Positions 7,095-13,915 of a stretch of 64,000 nt of DNA are shown here, in pieces. Both the position numbers and the translations under genes were made by a program. Position 1 is the stretch's first letter; every line of letters begins with the position of its first letter. The notes below the pieces were generated by a model, which was given only the letters and a program-made list of their open reading frames with translations, was not told the DNA's origin and did no database searches. Source of the stretch: Bacteroidales bacterium UBA6431 (GTDB taxonomy: Bacteria; Bacteroidota; Bacteroidia; Bacteroidales; UBA932); NCBI GenBank assembly GCA_002439095.1, contig DJOT01000051.1, positions 1 through 64,000 of the forward strand, in the 5' to 3' direction.

Positions 7095-8174
7095 CTATCT
7101 CTTGACGCGAGCGTTGCCCTGCCAGATGCTCCATACCTGCTCCTCATCGGCAGGCTGGCCGTAGTCGGTGAGGAAAGTGGTGGCAAGTGCGCCGCTGGCC
7201 CAGCCGAACTGGATCCATTTCTCGCTCTCCCATCCTTTCAGGACAGCGTAGAGCAGACCTCCCACGAAGCCGTCGCCACCGCCGATGCGGTCGAGGACAT
7301 GGATCTCACGCGGTTCCACGACATGCCAGGTATCGCCCTCAAGCATGATGGCTCCCCAGTTGTGGCTGTTGGTATTGTTGACCTGACGGAGAGTGGTGGC
7401 AAATACCTGTGCCCCAGGATACTCCTTCTTCACACGGCGTATCATCTCCTTGAACCCGTCGATCTTGGAAGCGATGTCTTTGCCTCCGGCCTCAGGCCCC
7501 TCGATGCCGAGGCACAGCTGGAAGTCCTCCTCGTTGCCGATGAGGATGTCGGAAATGCTGCATATCTCGGAGAATATGTCGTGAAGCTCCTGCTCGCGGC
7601 CCTTCCAAAAAGAGGCGCGGTAATTGAGATCGAAGCTGATGCGGGTGCCGTACTTTTTAGCTGCACGGGCGATCTCAAGACAGAACTTGCTCGTGTCCGG
7701 GCTGAGCGCCGCTATAAGTCCGGAAAGGTGGACAATCTGCACTCCCTCCTGGCCGAAGATGCGGTCAAGATCGAAGTCTTTGACATTCAAGGTACGGCCC
7801 ACCTCGCCTGCGCGGTCGTTCCAGACGCGCGGACCTCTTGAGCCGTAGCCGCTGTCGGCGATGTTGATCTGGTGCCTGTAGCCCCAAGGGCCGCCCTGAG
7901 GCACTTCCGGCCCCTCGAAATCCATGCCGCGGGCGCGGAGGTTGGACTTGATGAAAGCTGCGAACGGGCTGTCCTTGACGAATGCGGTCAGCACCTTGAC
8001 AGGAAGTCCGAGGTAAGATGACACACTGGCGACATTGGTCTCGGCACTGGTGGCCTGAAGGTGCAGCACATCGCTGCTCTGCACAGGCTGTCCGTTCTCA
8101 GGAGTGATTCGAAGTCCCATGCTGGTCGGGACAAGGAGGGCATATTTGCAGCCCTGCTTAAGTGACATATCCAT
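7095..8174 (-). CDS. kdgK: PfkB-family sugar kinase (2-keto-3-deoxygluconate kinase-like)
   Basis: A ribokinase-fold carbohydrate kinase of 359 residues, cytoplasmic. The second PfkB signature, DRIGGGDGFVGGLLYAVLKGW (about 293-313), carries the catalytic Asp in GGGD. FDLNYRASFWKG resembles the NYR-x-x-W motif of KDG kinases. The usual role would be phosphorylation of KDG, the end product of uronate breakdown. A gluconate or other aldonate substrate cannot be excluded from sequence, and would fit the gnd gene downstream. It follows the GH28 gene by 41 bp and precedes the LarA-like gene. The start at 8174 or the second ATG at 8168 are equally possible. Confidence 0.75.
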   Translation of the reverse strand: MDMSLKQGCKYALLVPTSMGLRITPENGQPVQSSDVLHLQATSAETNVASVSSYLGLPVKVLTAFVKDSPFAAFIKSNLRARGMDFEGPEVPQGGPWGYRHQINIADSGYGSRGPRVWNDRAGEVGRTLNVKDFDLDRIFGQEGVQIVHLSGLIAALSPDTSKFCLEIARAAKKYGTRISFDLNYRASFWKGREQELHDIFSEICSISDILIGNEEDFQLCLGIEGPEAGGKDIASKIDGFKEMIRRVKKEYPGAQVFATTLRQVNNTNSHNWGAIMLEGDTWHVVEPREIHVLDRIGGGDGFVGGLLYAVLKGWESEKWIQFGWASGALATTFLTDYGQPADEEQVWSIWQGNARVKR

Positions 8175-8215
8175 ATTCCTTAAAAAATTTCAGTTCAACT
8201 TGCAAAATTAATCAA

Positions 8216-9541
8216 TTATTTGTTCTTCTCGGCCTCCGGGGTGCCTTTCTCAAGTTCCCAGTCCTGCTTCTTCTGTGCGCGCTGAGGTACTTGATGCAAC
8301 TCGGTGAAGACGTTGTTGTCTTCTATCACGATGTCGGAAAGCAGGTACTGGTCCGGCTTCTCGGCAATCTCTATGGCCTGCTCCGTGCAGGTGAGACGGC
8401 AGTTGCGGATGGTCACGTGTTCACCGTACGACATAGGGATGTCCTTGCGGCCTTTGAGGTCGAAGAACTGTGTCCACGGATGCACATAGAACGCCCAGCG
8501 CACCTCGCCGGTGACATTTTCCACCAGCACATACTCGTAGCGCTGCGGAGTGTCGGGCCGCATCTTCATCTGGAGCACCCGTGTGGCACCGTGCACCTCG
8601 GAGTCGCGCAGGATGACGTTGCGCCCGCCGACGCACTCGCTTCCGAAAGTGATGACCCCCGGGCCCTTGCCGAACCAGCACTTCTCCACGAGGATGTTTG
8701 TGTTGACCCCGTTGTCCGGGTCAGTGTCCGCCCACGGGCCCTTGCCGCCCTTGATGGCGATGATGTCATCGTTGACGGAAATGTGGCAGCCTGTGATATG
8801 GACATTGTTGCAGGCGTCAACATCGATTGCGTCAGAGCTCGGGGCAGCCACCGGGGAATGCGGGGCGAAGATGGTCACGTCCTTCATCCTCACGTAGTCG
8901 CACTTGTACAGGTGGGTGGTCCAGAAACCCGAGTTGCGCAGGGTCACGCCCTCGATCAGGATGTCCTTGCCTCCCGCGACATAAATCATACGCGGGCGGA
9001 GGGCCTCAAGATTGGTACATGCCGGATTGACGCGGCGGCGCGTCCAGAAATCCCTCCAGTACCTAAGGCCGTTGCCGTCTATCACGCCCTCTCCCCTGAT
9101 GGAGAAGCCCTCGACATCGTATGCGTTGACAAGGGCGGCTATATAAGGCTGTATCACTCCCTCGATATGCACTTTGGCCACCGGATAGTCGGAGATGTCG
9201 TCACTCCCCTTGAGCACCGCTCCCCTCTCGAGCAGAAGGTGCGTGCCGGACTTGAAAAAGAGTGAACTTGTGAGCCAGACGCCCTTCGGCACCACCACCG
9301 TACCGCCGGAGACTGCGGCTGCATCGATGGCTTTCTGTATCGCCGCCGTCTGGAGCAGGGTGCTGTCACGCACTGCGCCATAGTCAGTTATGACAAACCT
9401 CCTCGCCTGGGAGGCCGGAATCGCGGCGGGCTTGTCGCTGAACCATTTTTCAACAGGAGTCCCGTCAGGCCAGGACCCGGCACGGCAGAAAGGAACCGCC
9501 AAAAGGATGGTAATTGCAATGGAAAAGAATCTTTTCATCAT
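8216..9541 (-). CDS. GH28 family glycoside hydrolase (divergent active site)
   Basis: A right-handed beta-helix enzyme of the polygalacturonase family, 441 residues, with an N-terminal signal peptide (MMKRFFSIAITILLAVPFCRA). It contains the Asp motif SDAIDVD (about 236-242) and the NDD motif (D258-D259). In place of the usual GHG it has GPG (293-295), and instead of the RIK motif it reads LQMKMRPD. The same departures occur in the enzyme at 34374-35711, so this is a subfamily rather than a broken polygalacturonase. The locus suggests action on rhamnogalacturonan oligomers (inference). It is the first gene of the minus-strand uronate operon, which means a periplasmic hydrolase is co-transcribed with cytoplasmic catabolism. 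Confidence 0.85.
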   Translation of the reverse strand: MMKRFFSIAITILLAVPFCRAGSWPDGTPVEKWFSDKPAAIPASQARRFVITDYGAVRDSTLLQTAAIQKAIDAAAVSGGTVVVPKGVWLTSSLFFKSGTHLLLERGAVLKGSDDISDYPVAKVHIEGVIQPYIAALVNAYDVEGFSIRGEGVIDGNGLRYWRDFWTRRRVNPACTNLEALRPRMIYVAGGKDILIEGVTLRNSGFWTTHLYKCDYVRMKDVTIFAPHSPVAAPSSDAIDVDACNNVHITGCHISVNDDIIAIKGGKGPWADTDPDNGVNTNILVEKCWFGKGPGVITFGSECVGGRNVILRDSEVHGATRVLQMKMRPDTPQRYEYVLVENVTGEVRWAFYVHPWTQFFDLKGRKDIPMSYGEHVTIRNCRLTCTEQAIEIAEKPDQYLLSDIVIEDNNVFTELHQVPQRAQKKQDWELEKGTPEAEKNK

Positions 9542-9560
9542 GTGGTTGACATTATTGGCA

Positions 9561-9568
9561 CAAATATA
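9561..9568 (-). promoter_or_regulatory. Promoter -7 box of the uronate operon
   Basis: Read on the minus strand this is TATATTTG, a perfect TAnnTTTG. It lies about 20 bp upstream of the GH28 start codon at 9541. I do not see a clear -33 box. The 69-bp divergent region also carries the promoter of the nitroreductase operon. Confidence 0.5.
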
Positions 9569-9593
9569 GATATTAATCTTCGGTTTTTCTCAC

Positions 9594-9601
9594 TATTTTT
9601 G
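9594..9601 (+). promoter_or_regulatory. Promoter -7 box of the nitroreductase operon
   Basis: TATTTTTG fits TAnnTTTG and lies 24 bp upstream of the ATG at 9626. The -33 element is not obvious. Confidence 0.45.
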
Positions 9602-9625
9602 TGAGTTGTATTGAAATTGAAATTT

Positions 9626-10156
9626 ATGGACAATGCAGTAATCGATGCCATCAGGACTCGCCGCAGCATAAGGAAATTCACAGCTGAACAGGTTTCCGAT
9701 GACGAATTGAAGACAGTGCTCGACGCCGGCACATACGCTCCCACAGGGCACAACGCGCAGGATCCGCTCATAGTGGCGGTACAGAACCCCGAAATCATAA
9801 AAAGACTCTCCACCCTCAACGCCCGGATAATGGGAAAAGAAGGCGACCCGTATTACGGAGCACCGACTATAATATTGGTATTCGTGCCGCGCCCGGAGGA
9901 CAACCCGAACTCCATTCAGGACGGTTCGCTCGTGCTGGGCAACATGATGCTGGCCGCCCATGCCATCGGGCTCGGATCTTGCTGGATCAACCGCGAGCGC
10001 GAGATGTCCGCCACCGCTGAAGGCAGGGCCATCCAGAAGGAACTCGGCATCCCCGAAGAATACATGGGCATCGGAGCGCTCTCTCTCGGCTACCCGGCAC
10101 GTCCCAATCCCACAGCCCTTCCGCGCAAGGAAAATTATTGGAAGATAGTGAAGTAG
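9626..10156 (+). CDS. Nitroreductase-family FMN oxidoreductase
   Basis: A 176-residue flavin-dependent oxidoreductase of the nitroreductase superfamily. The N-terminal AIRTRRSIRKFTAEQV is the FMN-phosphate-binding signature. APTGHNAQD and LGNMMLAAHAIGLGSCWI complete the fold, and GYPARPNP near the end is typical. The physiological substrate cannot be read from sequence. The open frame runs back to a TTG at 9611, but the ATG at 9626 gives the better family start. It is the first gene of a plus-strand operon. The next gene starts 2 bp after its stop. Confidence 0.85.
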   Translation: MDNAVIDAIRTRRSIRKFTAEQVSDDELKTVLDAGTYAPTGHNAQDPLIVAVQNPEIIKRLSTLNARIMGKEGDPYYGAPTIILVFVPRPEDNPNSIQDGSLVLGNMMLAAHAIGLGSCWINREREMSATAEGRAIQKELGIPEEYMGIGALSLGYPARPNPTALPRKENYWKIVK

Positions 10157-10158
10157 GC

Positions 10159-11874
10159 ATGGGAAAATCTCATCATTTCTGGAACGGAGTCCTTGCCACC
10201 GCCCTGGTGGGAATCGGGGGAGGATACGAGTACCTCAGGCTCGTCATGGCATCGCGCAGGCCGGGAAGGTCATCAGCGATGACCCTCCGAAAGATACTTT
10301 TCTATGCCCGCAACAGCGAATACGGGCGCAAGCACAAGTTCAGCGAGATCCTCCTCGCCAAGAGCAACAAAGAACTGCTCGAACGCTGGCAGAAGAACGT
10401 CAAGCTCAACGACTACGAGGACTTCCGTCCCCTGGTCGAGAGGCACAAGCACGGCGAGGAAAACGTGCTCTTCCCCGGCAAACCGGTGATGTACGCCACC
10501 ACCTCGGGCACCACCAGCGAGCCGAAGTGGATTCCGATAACGCGCATCTACATGTGGAACATCTACAAGAAGATGACCCGCGTATGGCTTTATAACTTCA
10601 TCAAGAACAGGCCGAAAGCCCTATACGGCAACCTTCTCACCATAGTGGGACGCGATGTCGAGGGCCACGCCCCCGACGGGACCGTGTACGGGTCAGTGTC
10701 CGGGGTCACCAGGGCCGACGCCCCTCCTTTCATCAAGTATCTCTACGCCTGCCCGGACTGCGTGTACGCCATCGGCGACTACACCGCCAAGTACTATGCC
10801 ATCAACAGGATAAGCATGGAGAAAGACCTCCACATGATAGTGACCGCCAACCCTTCTACCATAGTCGAGATGCAGAACAGTTTGGACTTCTGGTTCGACC
10901 AGATGGTGGAAGACATTGAGAACGGTACGCTTACGGACAAGGTCAAGATAGAGCCTGAGTACAGGGAGAAAATTCTCAAAGTGCTCAAGCCCAACCCTAA
11001 AAGGGCCGTGGAGCTTCGCGCCCTCAAGGAGAAATATGGACGCGTGCTCCCGAAGCACATCTGGCCCGACATGCAGATGATGGACACCTGGAAATGCGGC
11101 AACACCCGAATATTCCTCGACAAGTTCAAGAACTCCTTCCCCGAGAAGATGTTCCATCAGGAGCTTGGCTACTTCTCATCAGAGTGCCGTTTCGGGCTTG
11201 TCGTGGATGACTCCATCTACACGGTGCTCTTCCCGCACATGCACTATTATGAATTCGTCGCGGAAGAGGATCTCGACGCCGCGAAAAGAGGTGAACCGGT
11301 ACGCTATTGGCAGGTGGACGAAATCCAGGAAGGCAAACGCTACTGCCCGTATGTCACAACTTTCGCTGGTCTATACCGCTACAACATGAACGATCTCGTG
11401 CAGGTCGGTACTAAGTTCCACAACGCACCGAGGGTGTTCATGATCCAGAAGATCAACGGCATAGTCTCCATCACCGGGGAGAAGCTGCACGAGAAGCAGT
11501 TCTTCGACGCGGTGGCGCTCGCCTCCAAGGAACTGGGCATCAAGGTGAAATTCGCCATCGGCTTCGCCGTCCCGGAAGAGTCGCGCTACCACTTCTATTA
11601 TGAGTTCGAGGATCAGAATGTCGGAAAAGAGCAGATGGAGAAGCTCAACCTCAAAGTGGATACCCTGCTCCAGAAAGAGAACATAGAATACGAGAGCAAA
11701 CGCGAGTCATTTAGGCTCGAAATGCCTGTGCCGCACAAGCTTGTGCCTGACGCATTCGAGAAGTTCAAGACCGCCTGCCTCGCCGAAGGCATGAGGGACG
11801 GGCAGTTCAAGCTCAACCTCCTGCTCCAGGACGAGAAGCGGCATGCCAAATTCAAACAGCTTACTGTTGAATGA
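10159..11874 (+). CDS. GH3 auxin-responsive-like acyl-adenylate enzyme
   Basis: The 571-residue protein belongs to the GH3 superfamily, best known in plants (JAR1-type acyl acid-amido synthetases) and found as uncharacterised homologues in Bacteroidetes. The adenylate-forming motif YATTSGTTSEPKWIPIT (about residues 112-128) and the downstream YRYNMNDLVQVG and ISITGEKLHE-type stretches match the family. By homology it would activate a carboxylic acid with ATP and conjugate it to an amine or amino acid. The bacterial substrate is unknown. It lies in the middle of a pectin operon, 2 bp after the nitroreductase and overlapping the HAD gene by 4 bp (ATGA). A link to uronic or aromatic acids from plant cell walls is possible but unproven. 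Confidence 0.8.
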   Translation: MGKSHHFWNGVLATALVGIGGGYEYLRLVMASRRPGRSSAMTLRKILFYARNSEYGRKHKFSEILLAKSNKELLERWQKNVKLNDYEDFRPLVERHKHGEENVLFPGKPVMYATTSGTTSEPKWIPITRIYMWNIYKKMTRVWLYNFIKNRPKALYGNLLTIVGRDVEGHAPDGTVYGSVSGVTRADAPPFIKYLYACPDCVYAIGDYTAKYYAINRISMEKDLHMIVTANPSTIVEMQNSLDFWFDQMVEDIENGTLTDKVKIEPEYREKILKVLKPNPKRAVELRALKEKYGRVLPKHIWPDMQMMDTWKCGNTRIFLDKFKNSFPEKMFHQELGYFSSECRFGLVVDDSIYTVLFPHMHYYEFVAEEDLDAAKRGEPVRYWQVDEIQEGKRYCPYVTTFAGLYRYNMNDLVQVGTKFHNAPRVFMIQKINGIVSITGEKLHEKQFFDAVALASKELGIKVKFAIGFAVPEESRYHFYYEFEDQNVGKEQMEKLNLKVDTLLQKENIEYESKRESFRLEMPVPHKLVPDAFEKFKTACLAEGMRDGQFKLNLLLQDEKRHAKFKQLTVE

Positions 11875-12524
11875 TCCGGGCCGTCATATTCGACCTTGAC
11901 GGGACACTCTACGACTCCACGGGCCTGCATCGTCTTGTGGCACTCAAAGAGCTGTCCCGTCTGGCATTTTGCCGGCTTCTGCACGAGCGCCGCGCCCGCA
12001 AAGAACTCGCCGGCAAGGATTTCGGCAGCAAGATTGCATTTGAAAAGACTTTTTTCGGAAAAGTCTCCAGAGACTGGTACTTTGGAACTTATCTCCCTGA
12101 CATGGTGAGTATTCTCCGGGAGAGGTTCCACCCGCGCGAAGGGCTGGAAAGCCTGCTTGAAGAAATCAGGTCCGCAGGAGTCAAGACCGCCGTCTTCTCC
12201 GACTACGGTTTTGTGCGGGAAAAACTCGATGCTCTCGGCATAGACCAGAGACTCTTCGACGGGCTATATGACGCGGCTTCACTCGGGGGTCTCAAACCCT
12301 GCCGGGAGTCCTTTCTGAAAGTCACTGACAGCCTCGGCGTACGGCCGGAAGAGGCCCTTATGATCGGAGACCGCACCGACACCGACGGGGCAGGTGCCCT
12401 CAGCTGCGGCATGCAGTTCGTCCACCTCACCCCAGACGGCACAAACCACAAACCTGACGGCATCCTCCACCTGCACTGGACGGAGCTCAAAGACTACATA
12501 CACACTCAAACAGATAACCGATGA
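11871..12524 (+). CDS. HAD-superfamily phosphatase
   Basis: A haloacid-dehalogenase-type hydrolase, 217 residues. All four motifs are visible: FDLDGTLYD (about 8-16), SDYG in the motif II position, the lysine in GGLKPCRESF, and MIGDRTDTDGAGA. The helical cap inserted after motif I makes it a C1-cap, phosphoglycolate-phosphatase-like enzyme. The substrate is probably a small phosphate ester but is not determined. Its start overlaps the GH3-family stop, and its stop overlaps the following GH28 start (ATGA in both cases), indicating translational coupling. Confidence 0.85.
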   Translation: MIRAVIFDLDGTLYDSTGLHRLVALKELSRLAFCRLLHERRARKELAGKDFGSKIAFEKTFFGKVSRDWYFGTYLPDMVSILRERFHPREGLESLLEEIRSAGVKTAVFSDYGFVREKLDALGIDQRLFDGLYDAASLGGLKPCRESFLKVTDSLGVRPEEALMIGDRTDTDGAGALSCGMQFVHLTPDGTNHKPDGILHLHWTELKDYIHTQTDNR

Positions 12525-13915
12525 AAACCATCCTTACAAGGCGGCTCCTTGCCGCGCTGCTCGCCATGACAGCAGCTCTGACCCTGCATGCGCAGACCAT
12601 CGTTGAAGCCCCCGAAGCCCCGTTTGACTTCGAACCCCTGCAGATGCACGAGTTCCCGGCCAAAGAATTCCCTATCACACGTTACGGTGCCAGACAGGGC
12701 AATGTCAAATCGACCACCGAAGCCTTCCGCAAAGCCATGCAGGCCTGCAGCAAGGCAGGAGGCGGCCGAGTAGTAGTCCCCGAAGGAGAGTGGCTCACCG
12801 GACCCGTCCATTTCAGCAGCGGCTGCCTCCTGTATCTCAGCGAAGGCTCCCGTCTCGTCTTCGAAGACGACCCTCAGCTCTATCTCCCGGCCGTCAAGAC
12901 CTCATGGGAAGGCACGGAGTGCATGAACTACTCCCCTCTCATATACGCTTATGAGTGCGAAAACGTCGGCATCGCCGGCCCCGGCACCATAGCCCCGAAG
13001 ATGGATTTCTGGAGGACCTGGTTCTCCCGTCCGGAGGCGCACATCCAGGCCACGAGACAACTATACGCCATGTGTTCGACCGGAGTGCCAGTCGAGCACC
13101 GCAGGATGGAGGAAGGCGAAGCGCACATGCGTCCGCACCTCATCCAGTTCAACCGCTGCACCAATGTCAGACTCGAAGACTTCAGCATCCGTGAGAGCCC
13201 TTTCTGGACCATACATCTCTACCTATGCCGCGACGCCTGGGTGCACGGGCTTGACGTCTACGCCCACGGGCACAACAACGACGGCATCGACATCGAGATG
13301 ACATCACATGCCATAGTGGAAAACTGCCGCTTCGACCAGGGCGATGATGCGGTGGTGCTCAAGGCCGGCCGCAACCAGGATGCCTGGAGGCTCGCCACGC
13401 CGACAGAGAAAATAGTCATACGCAACTGCGAGGTAATCCAAGGGCACTGCCTAATGGGAATCGGAAGCGAGATGTCGGGAGGAGTGAGGGACGTGTACAT
13501 GCACGACTGCCACGCCTCCGACTCGCTGCTGAGGATGTTCTACCTCAAGACCAACCACCGCAGGGGCGGGTTCATCGAGAACATCACGATGGAAAACGTG
13601 TCCGCCGCCAGCATGCAGCGTGCCTTCGAGATAGACACGGACGTGATGTACCAGTGGAGAACAATAGTCCCGACTTTCGAGACATCCATCACGCGCATAC
13701 GCAACATCACCCTGCGCGGAGCCGAGTGCGCCCGGGCGGATGCCATCTTTGAGATCAAGGGCGACAGCCGCGACCCGGTGCAGGGCGTGACACTCGAGAA
13801 CATCCATGTCGGGACTGTCACCAAGTTCATCAACAACCTCGTCAACGTCCGCGACCTCAAGACCTCCGGCATCACCTGGGACCGCTTCGGAGAAGACTCC
13901 AAGCCAGTCAGATGA
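12521..13915 (+). CDS. GH28 family glycoside hydrolase
   Basis: A secreted beta-helix pectinase-family enzyme of 464 residues with a signal peptide (MKTILTRRLLAALLAMTAALTLHAQ). The active-site motifs are NNDGIDIE, DQGDDAVVLKAG, GHCLMGIGSE and YLKTNHRRGG. The general-acid Asp pair and the His are therefore present, unlike in the GH28s at 8216-9541 and 34374-35711. It should cleave alpha-galacturonosyl linkages in homogalacturonan or rhamnogalacturonan oligomers in the periplasm. It is coupled by ATGA overlaps to the HAD gene before it and the GH106 gene after it. Confidence 0.9.
   Translation: MKTILTRRLLAALLAMTAALTLHAQTIVEAPEAPFDFEPLQMHEFPAKEFPITRYGARQGNVKSTTEAFRKAMQACSKAGGGRVVVPEGEWLTGPVHFSSGCLLYLSEGSRLVFEDDPQLYLPAVKTSWEGTECMNYSPLIYAYECENVGIAGPGTIAPKMDFWRTWFSRPEAHIQATRQLYAMCSTGVPVEHRRMEEGEAHMRPHLIQFNRCTNVRLEDFSIRESPFWTIHLYLCRDAWVHGLDVYAHGHNNDGIDIEMTSHAIVENCRFDQGDDAVVLKAGRNQDAWRLATPTEKIVIRNCEVIQGHCLMGIGSEMSGGVRDVYMHDCHASDSLLRMFYLKTNHRRGGFIENITMENVSAASMQRAFEIDTDVMYQWRTIVPTFETSITRIRNITLRGAECARADAIFEIKGDSRDPVQGVTLENIHVGTVTKFINNLVNVRDLKTSGITWDRFGEDSKPVR

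Noticed and set aside
8162..9265. Long plus-strand frame (367 codons) opposite the GH28 gene
   Set aside because: It is a shadow of the GH28 coding strand. It lacks family features and covers the same codons in antisense. Similar long antisense frames at 34686-35792 and 38847-39740 were rejected for the same reason.
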